The notes under the pieces were generated by a model that had not been told where the DNA came from, ran no database searches, and saw nothing but the letters and a program-made list of their open reading frames with translations. Shown piece after piece: positions 1-6,155 of a stretch of DNA of 17,994 nt (position 1 is its first letter; every line of letters begins with the position of its first letter). Source of the DNA: Saprospiraceae bacterium (lineage in GTDB: Bacteria; Bacteroidota; Bacteroidia; Chitinophagales; Saprospiraceae); the NCBI GenBank assembly GCA_013002625.1, contig JABDJE010000052.1, positions 1 to 17,994 of the forward strand, read 5' to 3'. A program made the position numbers and the translations under genes.

Positions 1-1
1 A

Positions 2-1705
2 CCATCAGGTGATCCACACCAGAGTGAATATCCAGCAGCACCATGGAAGGGACGTGAATGGATTTCCGGATTTACCGGTTCTGCAGGCACGGCTGTTATA
101 ACGCTGAATCATGCTGGCGTATGGACAGACTCAAGATATTTTTTGCAGGCCGAAAGCGAGCTGGCAGACAGTGAATTTGAATTACATAAAATGTATAATC
201 AGTTTTCACCAGGCTACATCAGCTGGTTGAGTGAAAATTTACCTGAAGGGTCAAAAGTAGCCATCGATGGGCCATTGTTCTCACTGAATGAAAAGCGCAA
301 ATTTGAATCAATGCTATCAAAGCGTAACATAAGCCTGATTATTACTGATGACGTGATTGATGAGGTGTGGGAAGACAGACCAGCAGTACCTCTTGAGGCG
401 GTGTTTGAACATGATGTTCGGTTTGCCGGTAAATCAAGGGCTGAGAAATTAGCGGAAGTAAGGGCCGTTATGAGCAAGCATCATGCAACACATCATTTGA
501 TTAGCACTTTGGATGATATTGGATGGTTGCTGAATTTGCGAGGATATGATGTTGAGTTCAACCCGGTATTTGTGGCATATTGTGTTGTGAGCCTTGATTC
601 TGTAGAGTTATTTGTTGATGCTTCAAAATTGACGGAGGAACTGGCTGGAAAACTTCGCCAGGATAATATTCGTATACATCCTTATTCGAACATATATAGC
701 TTTTTAAATACTTATACGTCTGAATGTAAGATGCTTGTAGATAATTCCAGCATTAGTATCAAACTTTATGAAAGTCTGAAGCAGGCACAGCGTATTTCTG
801 GCCCAGCCATATGCAGGGATCTCAAAGCCATTAAAAACGAAATCGAAATTGAACATTTCAGAAAAGTTATGATCAAGGATGGTGTCGCATTAACGCATGC
901 ATTTAAATGGCTGGAAGATACATTGGACGAAAGAACCGTAACTGAATATGAATTTTTCAGTAAACTGGCGGAGTGCAGAAGCAAGCAAGCGTATTATTAT
1001 GGAGAGAGTTTCGCCGCAATAATAGGATATAAAGGGAATGGTGCCATTATTCATTATAGGCCACAGCCCGACTCATCAGCTGAGATTAAAAAGGAAGGGA
1101 TACTGCTCGCCGATTCAGGGGGACAATATTATGACGGCACAACAGATATAACCCGAACAATCACATTTACGCCCCCTTCAGCAGAAGAAAAAAACGCCTA
1201 TACACGTGTTCTAAAAGGCCATATTGGATTATCAAGGGCACAGTTCCCTGAAGGCACCAATGGCGCCCAATTGGATACTTATGCAAGACAACACTTATGG
1301 GAAGATGGTTTAAATTACCTGCACGGCACGGGACATGGCGTAGGATTCTTTATGAATGTCCATGAACCCCCTCAGGGGTTTGCACCAGGAAGCTCTCAAA
1401 GAGCTACAACAGTGCATAAAGTCGGGATGGTAAGTTCTAATGAACCAGGGTATTATAAGGAAGGACATTATGGCATAAGAATCGAGAACCTGATCGTTGT
1501 TGAAGAAGCCAGCAAAGAAGGTTTTTTGCAATTTGAGACGATTACAATGTTTCCGATCGATACACAATTGATTGACAGGTCATTGATGACAGCAGATGAA
1601 ATAAACTGGCTAAACAATTACCATAAGGAGGTGTTTGACAAGTTAAGTCCGCAACTGGACGAAGAACATAAAAATTGGTTGGCAAGAAAATGTGAGTCTA
1701 TATAA
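2..1705 (+). CDS. Xaa-Pro aminopeptidase, M24B family (5'-truncated by window edge)
   Basis: This metallo-aminopeptidase removes the N-terminal residue from peptides with proline at position 2. The frame is open from base 2 and encodes a creatinase-like N-terminal stretch (GDPHQSEY, then WISGFTGSAGTAV and WTDSRYF), so the TTG at 143 is internal and the real start lies left of the window; perhaps 20-30 residues are missing. The catalytic domain carries the M24 dimetal ligands: Asp codon 1112 (ADSGG), Asp 1145 (TDITRT), His 1334 (HGTGHGVG), Glu 1442 (SNEPGYY) and Glu 1484 (IRIENL). The helper histidines at 1322 and in NVHE are also present. The spacing matches the large three-domain eukaryotic-type aminopeptidase P rather than short PepP. 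A C-terminal extension of roughly 60 residues fits the M24 C-terminal domain. No signal peptide can be judged because the N-terminus is missing. Family call is near certain. Confidence 0.93.
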   Translation, partial: PSGDPHQSEYPAAPWKGREWISGFTGSAGTAVITLNHAGVWTDSRYFLQAESELADSEFELHKMYNQFSPGYISWLSENLPEGSKVAIDGPLFSLNEKRKFESMLSKRNISLIITDDVIDEVWEDRPAVPLEAVFEHDVRFAGKSRAEKLAEVRAVMSKHHATHHLISTLDDIGWLLNLRGYDVEFNPVFVAYCVVSLDSVELFVDASKLTEELAGKLRQDNIRIHPYSNIYSFLNTYTSECKMLVDNSSISIKLYESLKQAQRISGPAICRDLKAIKNEIEIEHFRKVMIKDGVALTHAFKWLEDTLDERTVTEYEFFSKLAECRSKQAYYYGESFAAIIGYKGNGAIIHYRPQPDSSAEIKKEGILLADSGGQYYDGTTDITRTITFTPPSAEEKNAYTRVLKGHIGLSRAQFPEGTNGAQLDTYARQHLWEDGLNYLHGTGHGVGFFMNVHEPPQGFAPGSSQRATTVHKVGMVSSNEPGYYKEGHYGIRIENLIVVEEASKEGFLQFETITMFPIDTQLIDRSLMTADEINWLNNYHKEVFDKLSPQLDEEHKNWLARKCESI

Positions 1706-1760
1706 AGTATATCTATAAGATTTTCATTTTCTTTGTCGCAGAAATAAAACAAATAATTTC

Positions 1761-1889
1761 ATGTCAGAAGGCGCAGGTCACAATTGGGGAAAGAAAGGAG
1801 CATGTTTAGGACAATTTTTAATTGCATTCCTACTCTTCGTAATCCTTCTCATATGGGTTTATGGTAAAAACCAGGCGGGTTTAAATTAA
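1761..1889 (+). CDS. Predicted 42-residue single-pass membrane microprotein
   Basis: This short ATG-to-TAA frame lies 55 nt behind the aminopeptidase stop on the same strand. It encodes a 42-residue protein beginning MSEGAGHNWGKKGACLGQFL. Residues about 17-34 form a strongly hydrophobic helix (FLIAFLLFVILLIWVY), preceded by a Lys-Lys pair and followed by Gly-Lys-Asn, so it looks like a small single-pass inner-membrane protein. There is no lipobox and no cleavage site. No Shine-Dalgarno is visible, which is normal for this group; the leader is A-rich. I do not recognise a family. The clean hydrophobic segment and charged flanks argue for a real gene, but short length means chance cannot be excluded. 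It could be cotranscribed with the aminopeptidase. Confidence 0.5.
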   Translation: MSEGAGHNWGKKGACLGQFLIAFLLFVILLIWVYGKNQAGLN

Positions 1890-1963
1890 TACCGACCCAA
1901 ACCCAAGTTTCTTATAATTCAATCTTGTAATTTACCCATTAGGCAAGGTATAGTCACATTGTG

Positions 1964-2875
1964 CTATACATCGAAATGTGTCATATCCACAAAAGCCTGA
2001 ATTCGATCTCTTATTTCCTGAATATCCAGATTTTTCATTTTACCTAAAGAGAACTCTTCCACACAAAATGACGCCATTGCAGATCCATAAATGACAGCGC
2101 GTTTTAAATTCTCAAAACTGATATCATCTGTTTGAGCTAGATATCCAATAAAGCCGCCGGCAAAAGTGTCGCCGGCCCCAGTAGGATCTTTAACAATAGC
2201 AAGAGGTAAAGCAGGTGCGTAGAACATTTGATCTTTTGACATTAAAAGTGCGCCATGTTCACCTTTCTTAATAACCAGGTATTTAGGGCCCATTTCAAAA
2301 ATCTTCTTAGCAGCATTTACCAGTGAATATTCACCTGATAGCTGGCGTGCTTCCTCATCGTTTATTGTGAGCACATCGACACGAGAGATGGCCTTTTTAA
2401 GGTTTTCTAAAGCAATGTCCATCCAGAAATTCATCGTATCCAGCACGATAAGTTTAGGTGATTTTAATTGATCGATTACTCGATTTTGAATTTCAGGCGT
2501 GAGATTACCCAACATTACATACTTACTGTCATAGTAACTTTCAGGTAATTCCGGGTCGAAATCATCCAGGACATTTAAGTCTGTCGTAAGTGTATCCCTT
2601 TGGTTCATGTTTTCATGATACCGGCCAGCCCAAAAGAAAGTCTTGCCATCCTGTATAACCTTCAAGCCATCCATGTTGACACCCCGGGATTCCAACAGTT
2701 TGATTTCATCCTGTGGAAAATCACCACCTACAATTGAAGTCAAACGAATATCGCTTACAAAGTAAGATGCCGCCCACGAGATATAGGTACATGCACCACC
2801 AATTACTTTTTCAACCTTTCCAAAGGGTGTCTCAATATCATCGAATGCTACTGTTCCAACTGTTAATACACTCAT
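1964..2875 (-). CDS. PfkB/ribokinase-family carbohydrate or nucleoside kinase
   Basis: This 303-residue cytosolic kinase is predicted to phosphorylate a sugar or nucleoside with ATP. It shows the PfkB fold landmarks: an N-terminal Gly-Gly substrate-binding loop (VIGGACTY, about 25-31), the NDEEARQLS segment (172-180), a KKGEHGAL strand (203-210), and the C-terminal signature DPTGAGDTFAGG (230-241), in which Asp236 is the expected catalytic base and GAG forms the anion hole. Length is typical of the family. The opening GTVAFDDIETPFGKVEK resembles a group of PfkB proteins with unassigned substrate in Bacteroidota and other bacteria, so I give no gene symbol. It converges on the microprotein at 1761-1889 and diverges from the lipoprotein at 3046. 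A small hairpin (1948-1969) overlaps its TAG stop but has no U-tract. Confidence 0.9.
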   Translation of the reverse strand: MSVLTVGTVAFDDIETPFGKVEKVIGGACTYISWAASYFVSDIRLTSIVGGDFPQDEIKLLESRGVNMDGLKVIQDGKTFFWAGRYHENMNQRDTLTTDLNVLDDFDPELPESYYDSKYVMLGNLTPEIQNRVIDQLKSPKLIVLDTMNFWMDIALENLKKAISRVDVLTINDEEARQLSGEYSLVNAAKKIFEMGPKYLVIKKGEHGALLMSKDQMFYAPALPLAIVKDPTGAGDTFAGGFIGYLAQTDDISFENLKRAVIYGSAMASFCVEEFSLGKMKNLDIQEIRDRIQAFVDMTHFDV

Positions 2876-2892
2876 GCTTAGATTTTGTGTGG

Positions 2893-2927
2893 CAAATGTA
2901 AATATTCTATGTGGTAAGTTCTACAAT
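2893..2927 (-). promoter_or_regulatory. Candidate Bacteroidota-type promoter of the PfkB kinase
   Basis: Read on the minus strand, TACATTTG (2900 down to 2893) matches the Bacteroidota -7 consensus TAnnTTTG exactly. An ATTG (2927 to 2924) lies upstream with a 23-nt spacer, slightly longer than the usual 19-21 between TTTG and TAnnTTTG. It would give a leader of only about 10-15 nt before the ATG at 2875. Short motif; prediction only. Confidence 0.3.
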
Positions 2928-3000
2928 ACCTCATTCGGAGATATTTTCATTTTTTTTTCAGAATTACCAACCCTTTTCATTTTGCATCCGATATATATAG

Positions 3001-3010
3001 TGAGCGCTCA
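3001..3010. promoter_or_regulatory. Perfect 10-bp palindrome, candidate operator
   Basis: TGAGCGCTCA is identical to its reverse complement and lies in the 170-bp divergent gap between the PfkB kinase and the lipoprotein-sigma operon, 35 bp ahead of the lipoprotein ATG. Its GC-rich core stands out from AT-rich surroundings (ATATATATAG before it, AATATTA after). The site fits a dimeric regulator, but no regulator gene in the window is an obvious partner. Confidence 0.25.
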
Positions 3011-3045
3011 AATATTACTTAACAAACAACAAAAAAATATTTGAC

Positions 3046-3468
3046 ATGAAAATTCTAAAATTATTATGCATCGGTTTATTCGTAGTACTAACATCTTGTG
3101 GAGACGATAATGAAACAATTACAACTGAAGATCAAATGAGTCAATTCGAAGGTACATGGAAAGGAATCTTTGATTGCTCAGGACCCCTCGGAGAAAATGA
3201 GGAGCAATTTGAAATCACATTAACAAATACTCAAGACAATGAATTCATTTTTATCGCTGAAGACGACTTGTCAGCAACCGTTTATTATGTTGAGGATCGC
3301 ATAGTTTTTGACAATGTACTATTCAATGAGGGTCAGGGTTACGATGAAATGAGATTAGATGGCTATATTTCCATAAGAGACACAGATCAATTAACATTCA
3401 TATTTGAACATGAGGTAGATGACGATGGAATAAGTAATTGTGAAGTCTATCTTGATAGAATCAACTAA
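3046..3468 (+). CDS. Small acidic lipoprotein, first gene of the sigma-factor operon
   Basis: This 140-residue protein has a classical lipoprotein signal: MKILKLL, a hydrophobic stretch, then LTSC with the lipidated cysteine at position 18. The residues just after it are acidic (GDDNE), resembling the acidic lipoprotein-export signal that sends Bacteroidota lipoproteins to the cell surface; surface exposure is an inference. The mature part starts with FEGTWKGIFDCSGP (about 34-47) and continues as alternating beta strands, suggesting a small lipocalin-like barrel; I recognise no named family. Cysteines occur again near positions 43 and 132 and could pair. Its TAA stop overlaps the ATG of the sigma factor (TAATG at 3466-3470), implying translational coupling. 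A role as ligand or stress reporter for the sigma system is plausible but unproven. Confidence 0.82.
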   Translation: MKILKLLCIGLFVVLTSCGDDNETITTEDQMSQFEGTWKGIFDCSGPLGENEEQFEITLTNTQDNEFIFIAEDDLSATVYYVEDRIVFDNVLFNEGQGYDEMRLDGYISIRDTDQLTFIFEHEVDDDGISNCEVYLDRIN

Positions 3469-4085
3469 TGAATACTTTTATTGCCTTAGGGAAGGAGGTG
3501 ATTCAGAGAACGATACAAATTAAAGCGTTGAACATCGATATAGAATATACAATTGCTAAATGCCTGGAAGATAATCGCAGTGCACAACAAGCTTTGTACA
3601 ACTATACATACAACCACTTATTGAATGCAGTCAAGAGATATGTGTCAGACGGCCAGGATGTAAACTGGGTTTTTAATAATGGTATGCTCAAGGTGTTCAA
3701 CGCTTTAAAAAAGTATAAAAAGAACACCAATTATCTTGGATTTGCCCGTACAATTCTTGTCAGAAGCAGTATAGATTTCCTTAGAAGCTCGATTCAGGCA
3801 AATTCGATAATGCGACCACTTGAAGTAACATTTGATAAAGAAGCAGATGAAGGTCTTGAAGGTGCTCTCAATAAATTAGAAGCAGAGGATGTTATGTCAT
3901 TAATCCAGATGTTACCAGATAAGGAAAGATTAATTTTTTCAATGTATGAAATTGATGGATTTACGCACAAAGACATCCAAAAGCATACAGGAATAAATAA
4001 AAACACAAGTAAATGGTTGCTTGCGAAAGCAAAGAAGGAATTGCGGACGAAAATTTTTTCACACTATAATTACAAACATTCTTAA
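3468..4085 (+). CDS. ECF-like RNA polymerase sigma-70 family factor
   Basis: This 205-residue cytosolic protein is predicted to direct RNA polymerase to a special promoter set. Residues about 35-108 fit sigma region 2 (DNRSAQQALYNYTYNHLLNA, then WVFNNGMLKVFNALKKY and the ARTILVRSSIDFLR helix). Residues about 140-193 fit region 4, with LPDKERLIFSMYEIDGFTHK followed by a helix-turn-helix (IQKHTGINKNTSKWLLAKAKKELR). No region 3 is present, as in ECF factors. The first 22 residues look non-conserved, so an internal start is possible, but the ATG overlapping the lipoprotein stop is the simplest choice. AAGGAGGTGAT, an unusually complete anti-Shine-Dalgarno complement, lies inside the gene at 3492-3502. 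One base separates the stop from the next gene, whose N-terminus may act as its anti-sigma factor. Confidence 0.9.
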   Translation: MNTFIALGKEVIQRTIQIKALNIDIEYTIAKCLEDNRSAQQALYNYTYNHLLNAVKRYVSDGQDVNWVFNNGMLKVFNALKKYKKNTNYLGFARTILVRSSIDFLRSSIQANSIMRPLEVTFDKEADEGLEGALNKLEAEDVMSLIQMLPDKERLIFSMYEIDGFTHKDIQKHTGINKNTSKWLLAKAKKELRTKIFSHYNYKHS

Positions 4086-4086
4086 C

Positions 4087-5493
4087 ATGGATTTCAGAGA
4101 TAAAATCAATAATCTTAAAGCGGATCCAGCTCAGGGAGCGTGGCAAGAAATGTCCACCATGTTGGATCAAAATAAACCATCTAAAGGGATATCAAAATTC
4201 TGGGTGTTTGTTATAATAATCTTATTCTTTGCCGCTTCAATAATTGCATCATTTGCTTTAATTAATAATTCTAAAAAAGACAATAGCCAATTTAAAGAAC
4301 AAACCAACATTAGTGAGCAAAGCCAATTAAAGCAGGATGGAAAAACAAGCTGGGTAGAAAATAGCAATTCATCAAAAACAGAAGAAGAGTCATCAAGGGT
4401 AACAACGGATCAGCACTCTGTTGACAAACTGAGCTTAAGTCAAACGGACGGAATCAATTCCACTAACGATATTAAGCACATAGAGAACAAAGCTGTTCAT
4501 GAACAAGTCATCAATGCCCAAGCTATATCTGCTAAAGATATAAATAATGACAAGCCTCAACAGAATTCGGGCAATTCCAGGGAGGATTCAATGGATCTTA
4601 AGAATGCGAATAACAGTAGCAGTTCATCACAAGATTTATTGGGGCAAGGAACTGCGGATTCAAAAATTGAAAACAACATAGGAAGGAATAATTTGGTTGA
4701 GGGCTCCAGCCCAGGCATTTCAGATTCTAAATCTGTGCTTGATGCAGAAAGTAGTAATGTAAATCATGAAAATGACCTTGAGAGAAGTAATGCACAAGCA
4801 ACTCGAATTACGCAACTTTCAGAAGTAGAATTCATCGGAATGACTCCGATAAGTCTTTTAACAAGCAACAATACAGATGCACTTGTCTTAGGTGCTAAAT
4901 TTGATCAAGCCAGACTAATCAACGTTGTAAACCTAGGTAAAAATATCATGGATTTTGGTTTTACCTATGGTGGAGCGGATGGCGTTTCTCCGATAGTGCA
5001 TTATCGTGCCGGTTACAGAAGGGTCTTAACACCAGATTGGGCTATAGGCGTGCGATTTGGTTTAGTCCGTGGCAATAAGAAAGCAAAGGACATTTCATTG
5101 ATTAACATTGAGCAGATTCCTTCTTTTATTGAAGCGTACAATTCAATTGCACAAGGGGCAGATGAAAACACGCGCGTGGAGTACACTGATATGACGACAT
5201 ATTCGATACAGGTATTCCGTCATCTTCTCCAAAAAAACAAGGTGAATTTGTGGGCAGGTATTGGTCCACGATACAGCCGTATTTCGCAACAACGTATTAT
5301 CTCAATTTATTTTGACGATGGCTTTGTCTCTGAGATAGAAGCTGAACAGAAAAATTACAATAGCATTGATCTTGAATTTTCAATAGAGATGGAAGTGAGT
5401 TTACAACCTAACTTTAAAATGACTGGAATATTTAATGCTGCGCCTGGATTAGCTTATTATTCCATTGGAATAGGCAGCAAGGTTTATTTTTGA
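4087..5493 (+). CDS. Membrane-anchored putative anti-sigma protein with C-terminal outer-membrane beta-barrel-like domain
   Basis: I take the ATG at 4087, one base after the sigma stop, giving 468 residues; an upstream in-frame ATG at 4021 lies inside the sigma gene. Residues 1-36 are a short charged cytosolic segment with AWQEMSTMLDQ, a motif type I associate with Bacteroidota barrel proteins encoded next to sigma factors. Residues 37-60 form one transmembrane helix. Residues 61 to about 245 are a low-complexity Ser/Asn/Asp/Gln/Lys linker with no cysteine. From about 285 to 468 the sequence alternates in short amphipathic strands (FGFTYGG, YRAGYRRVL, WAIGVRFGLV, LWAGIGPRYS, YSIGIGSKVYF), with a terminal aromatic Phe as in outer-membrane barrels. 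The design suggests one chain crossing inner membrane, periplasm and outer membrane. The anti-sigma role is inferred from the neighbour. The gene overlaps rnhB by 10 nt tail to tail. Confidence 0.75.
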   Translation: MDFRDKINNLKADPAQGAWQEMSTMLDQNKPSKGISKFWVFVIIILFFAASIIASFALINNSKKDNSQFKEQTNISEQSQLKQDGKTSWVENSNSSKTEEESSRVTTDQHSVDKLSLSQTDGINSTNDIKHIENKAVHEQVINAQAISAKDINNDKPQQNSGNSREDSMDLKNANNSSSSSQDLLGQGTADSKIENNIGRNNLVEGSSPGISDSKSVLDAESSNVNHENDLERSNAQATRITQLSEVEFIGMTPISLLTSNNTDALVLGAKFDQARLINVVNLGKNIMDFGFTYGGADGVSPIVHYRAGYRRVLTPDWAIGVRFGLVRGNKKAKDISLINIEQIPSFIEAYNSIAQGADENTRVEYTDMTTYSIQVFRHLLQKNKVNLWAGIGPRYSRISQQRIISIYFDDGFVSEIEAEQKNYNSIDLEFSIEMEVSLQPNFKMTGIFNAAPGLAYYSIGIGSKVYF

Positions 5494-6095
5494 TTGAAGA
5501 GCTCTAATTGCTCATTCTCGGGCAATAATCTGAAGGACATCCTGTGGATTGCCGAAGGACCCAATTCCTGAATGCCCATTCTGTGGGCCTTGGTTGGGTA
5601 TCCCATATTGCTGTCCCATCCATATCCTGGATATTGAGCATCCATTTGTATCATATAACGGTCCCTGGACACCTTAGCCAAGATAGAGGCCGCTGCAATA
5701 GACAGAAATTTATCATCCCCCTTGATGATGCACTCGAAAGGAATCTTTTTGTAGGGTTTAAATCTATTGCCATCAACCAGAATAAGTTCAGGTTCTTTTT
5801 TAAGCGCATCCAATGCGCGATGCATGGCAAGGAAGGAAGCATTCAATATATTTATTTCATCGATTTCTGCAGGTGAAACCTGTTGAATACTATATTCAAT
5901 GGCTTCTTTTTGGATATCTTCAAACAATTGATCTCTCTGGTGCGCTGATAACTTTTTTGAATCTCTAAGAAATGGATGCGTATAGTTTTTCTCCAATATA
6001 ACAGCTGCCGCAAACACCGGCCCAGCAAGGCATCCACGGCCTGCTTCATCACATCCGGCTTCGAGTTTATCACGTGTAAATGAAGATTGTAACAT
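5484..6095 (-). CDS. rnhB: Ribonuclease HII
   Basis: This 203-residue enzyme cleaves the RNA strand of RNA-DNA hybrids and starts excision of ribonucleotides misincorporated into DNA. The N-terminal CDEAGRGCLAGPV motif supplies catalytic Asp16 and Glu17. The third carboxylate is Asp108 (ILVDGN), and the fourth lies in the KGDDKF segment near 127. These are followed by the family signature AAASILAKVSRDRYM (134-148) and the C-terminal YGWDSNMGYPTKAH block (158-171). Length matches stand-alone RNase HII. It starts back to back with the RND exporter (60-bp gap). Its last 10 nt overlap the end of the barrel gene on the other strand, so the two messages are complementary at their 3' ends. Confidence 0.97.
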   Translation of the reverse strand: MLQSSFTRDKLEAGCDEAGRGCLAGPVFAAAVILEKNYTHPFLRDSKKLSAHQRDQLFEDIQKEAIEYSIQQVSPAEIDEINILNASFLAMHRALDALKKEPELILVDGNRFKPYKKIPFECIIKGDDKFLSIAAASILAKVSRDRYMIQMDAQYPGYGWDSNMGYPTKAHRMGIQELGPSAIHRMSFRLLPENEQLELFNQK

Positions 6096-6155
6096 TCTAG
6101 AATTAAATTAACGGCAAATTTTTAAGCAAAACTAAAATCCGGATGTTATAAAGGC

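Noticed and set aside
143..145. TTG as start of the aminopeptidase
   Set aside because: The same frame runs uninterrupted to base 2 and encodes conserved family residues (GDPHQSEY, FTGSAGTA, WTDSRYF), so the TTG is an internal Leu codon.
1948..1969. Hairpin GTATAG/CTATAC over the PfkB stop as an intrinsic terminator
   Set aside because: The minus-strand sequence after the stem (CTTGCCT) has no U-tract and the stem is AT-rich, so termination is not supported.
3034..3041. AATATTTG as promoter -7 element of the lipoprotein-sigma operon
   Set aside because: It lacks the leading TA of TAnnTTTG, has no TTTG at the right distance, and lies only 4 bases before the ATG.
4021..4086. ATG at 4021 as start of the barrel protein
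   Set aside because: It lies inside the sigma region 4 coding sequence. The ATG at 4087, one base after the sigma stop, gives a protein beginning with the plausible cytosolic segment.
6127..6134. TAGTTTTG on the minus strand as the rnhB promoter
   Set aside because: The -7 element matches, but I see no TTTG or TTG 19-23 bases upstream, so the evidence is only one short motif.
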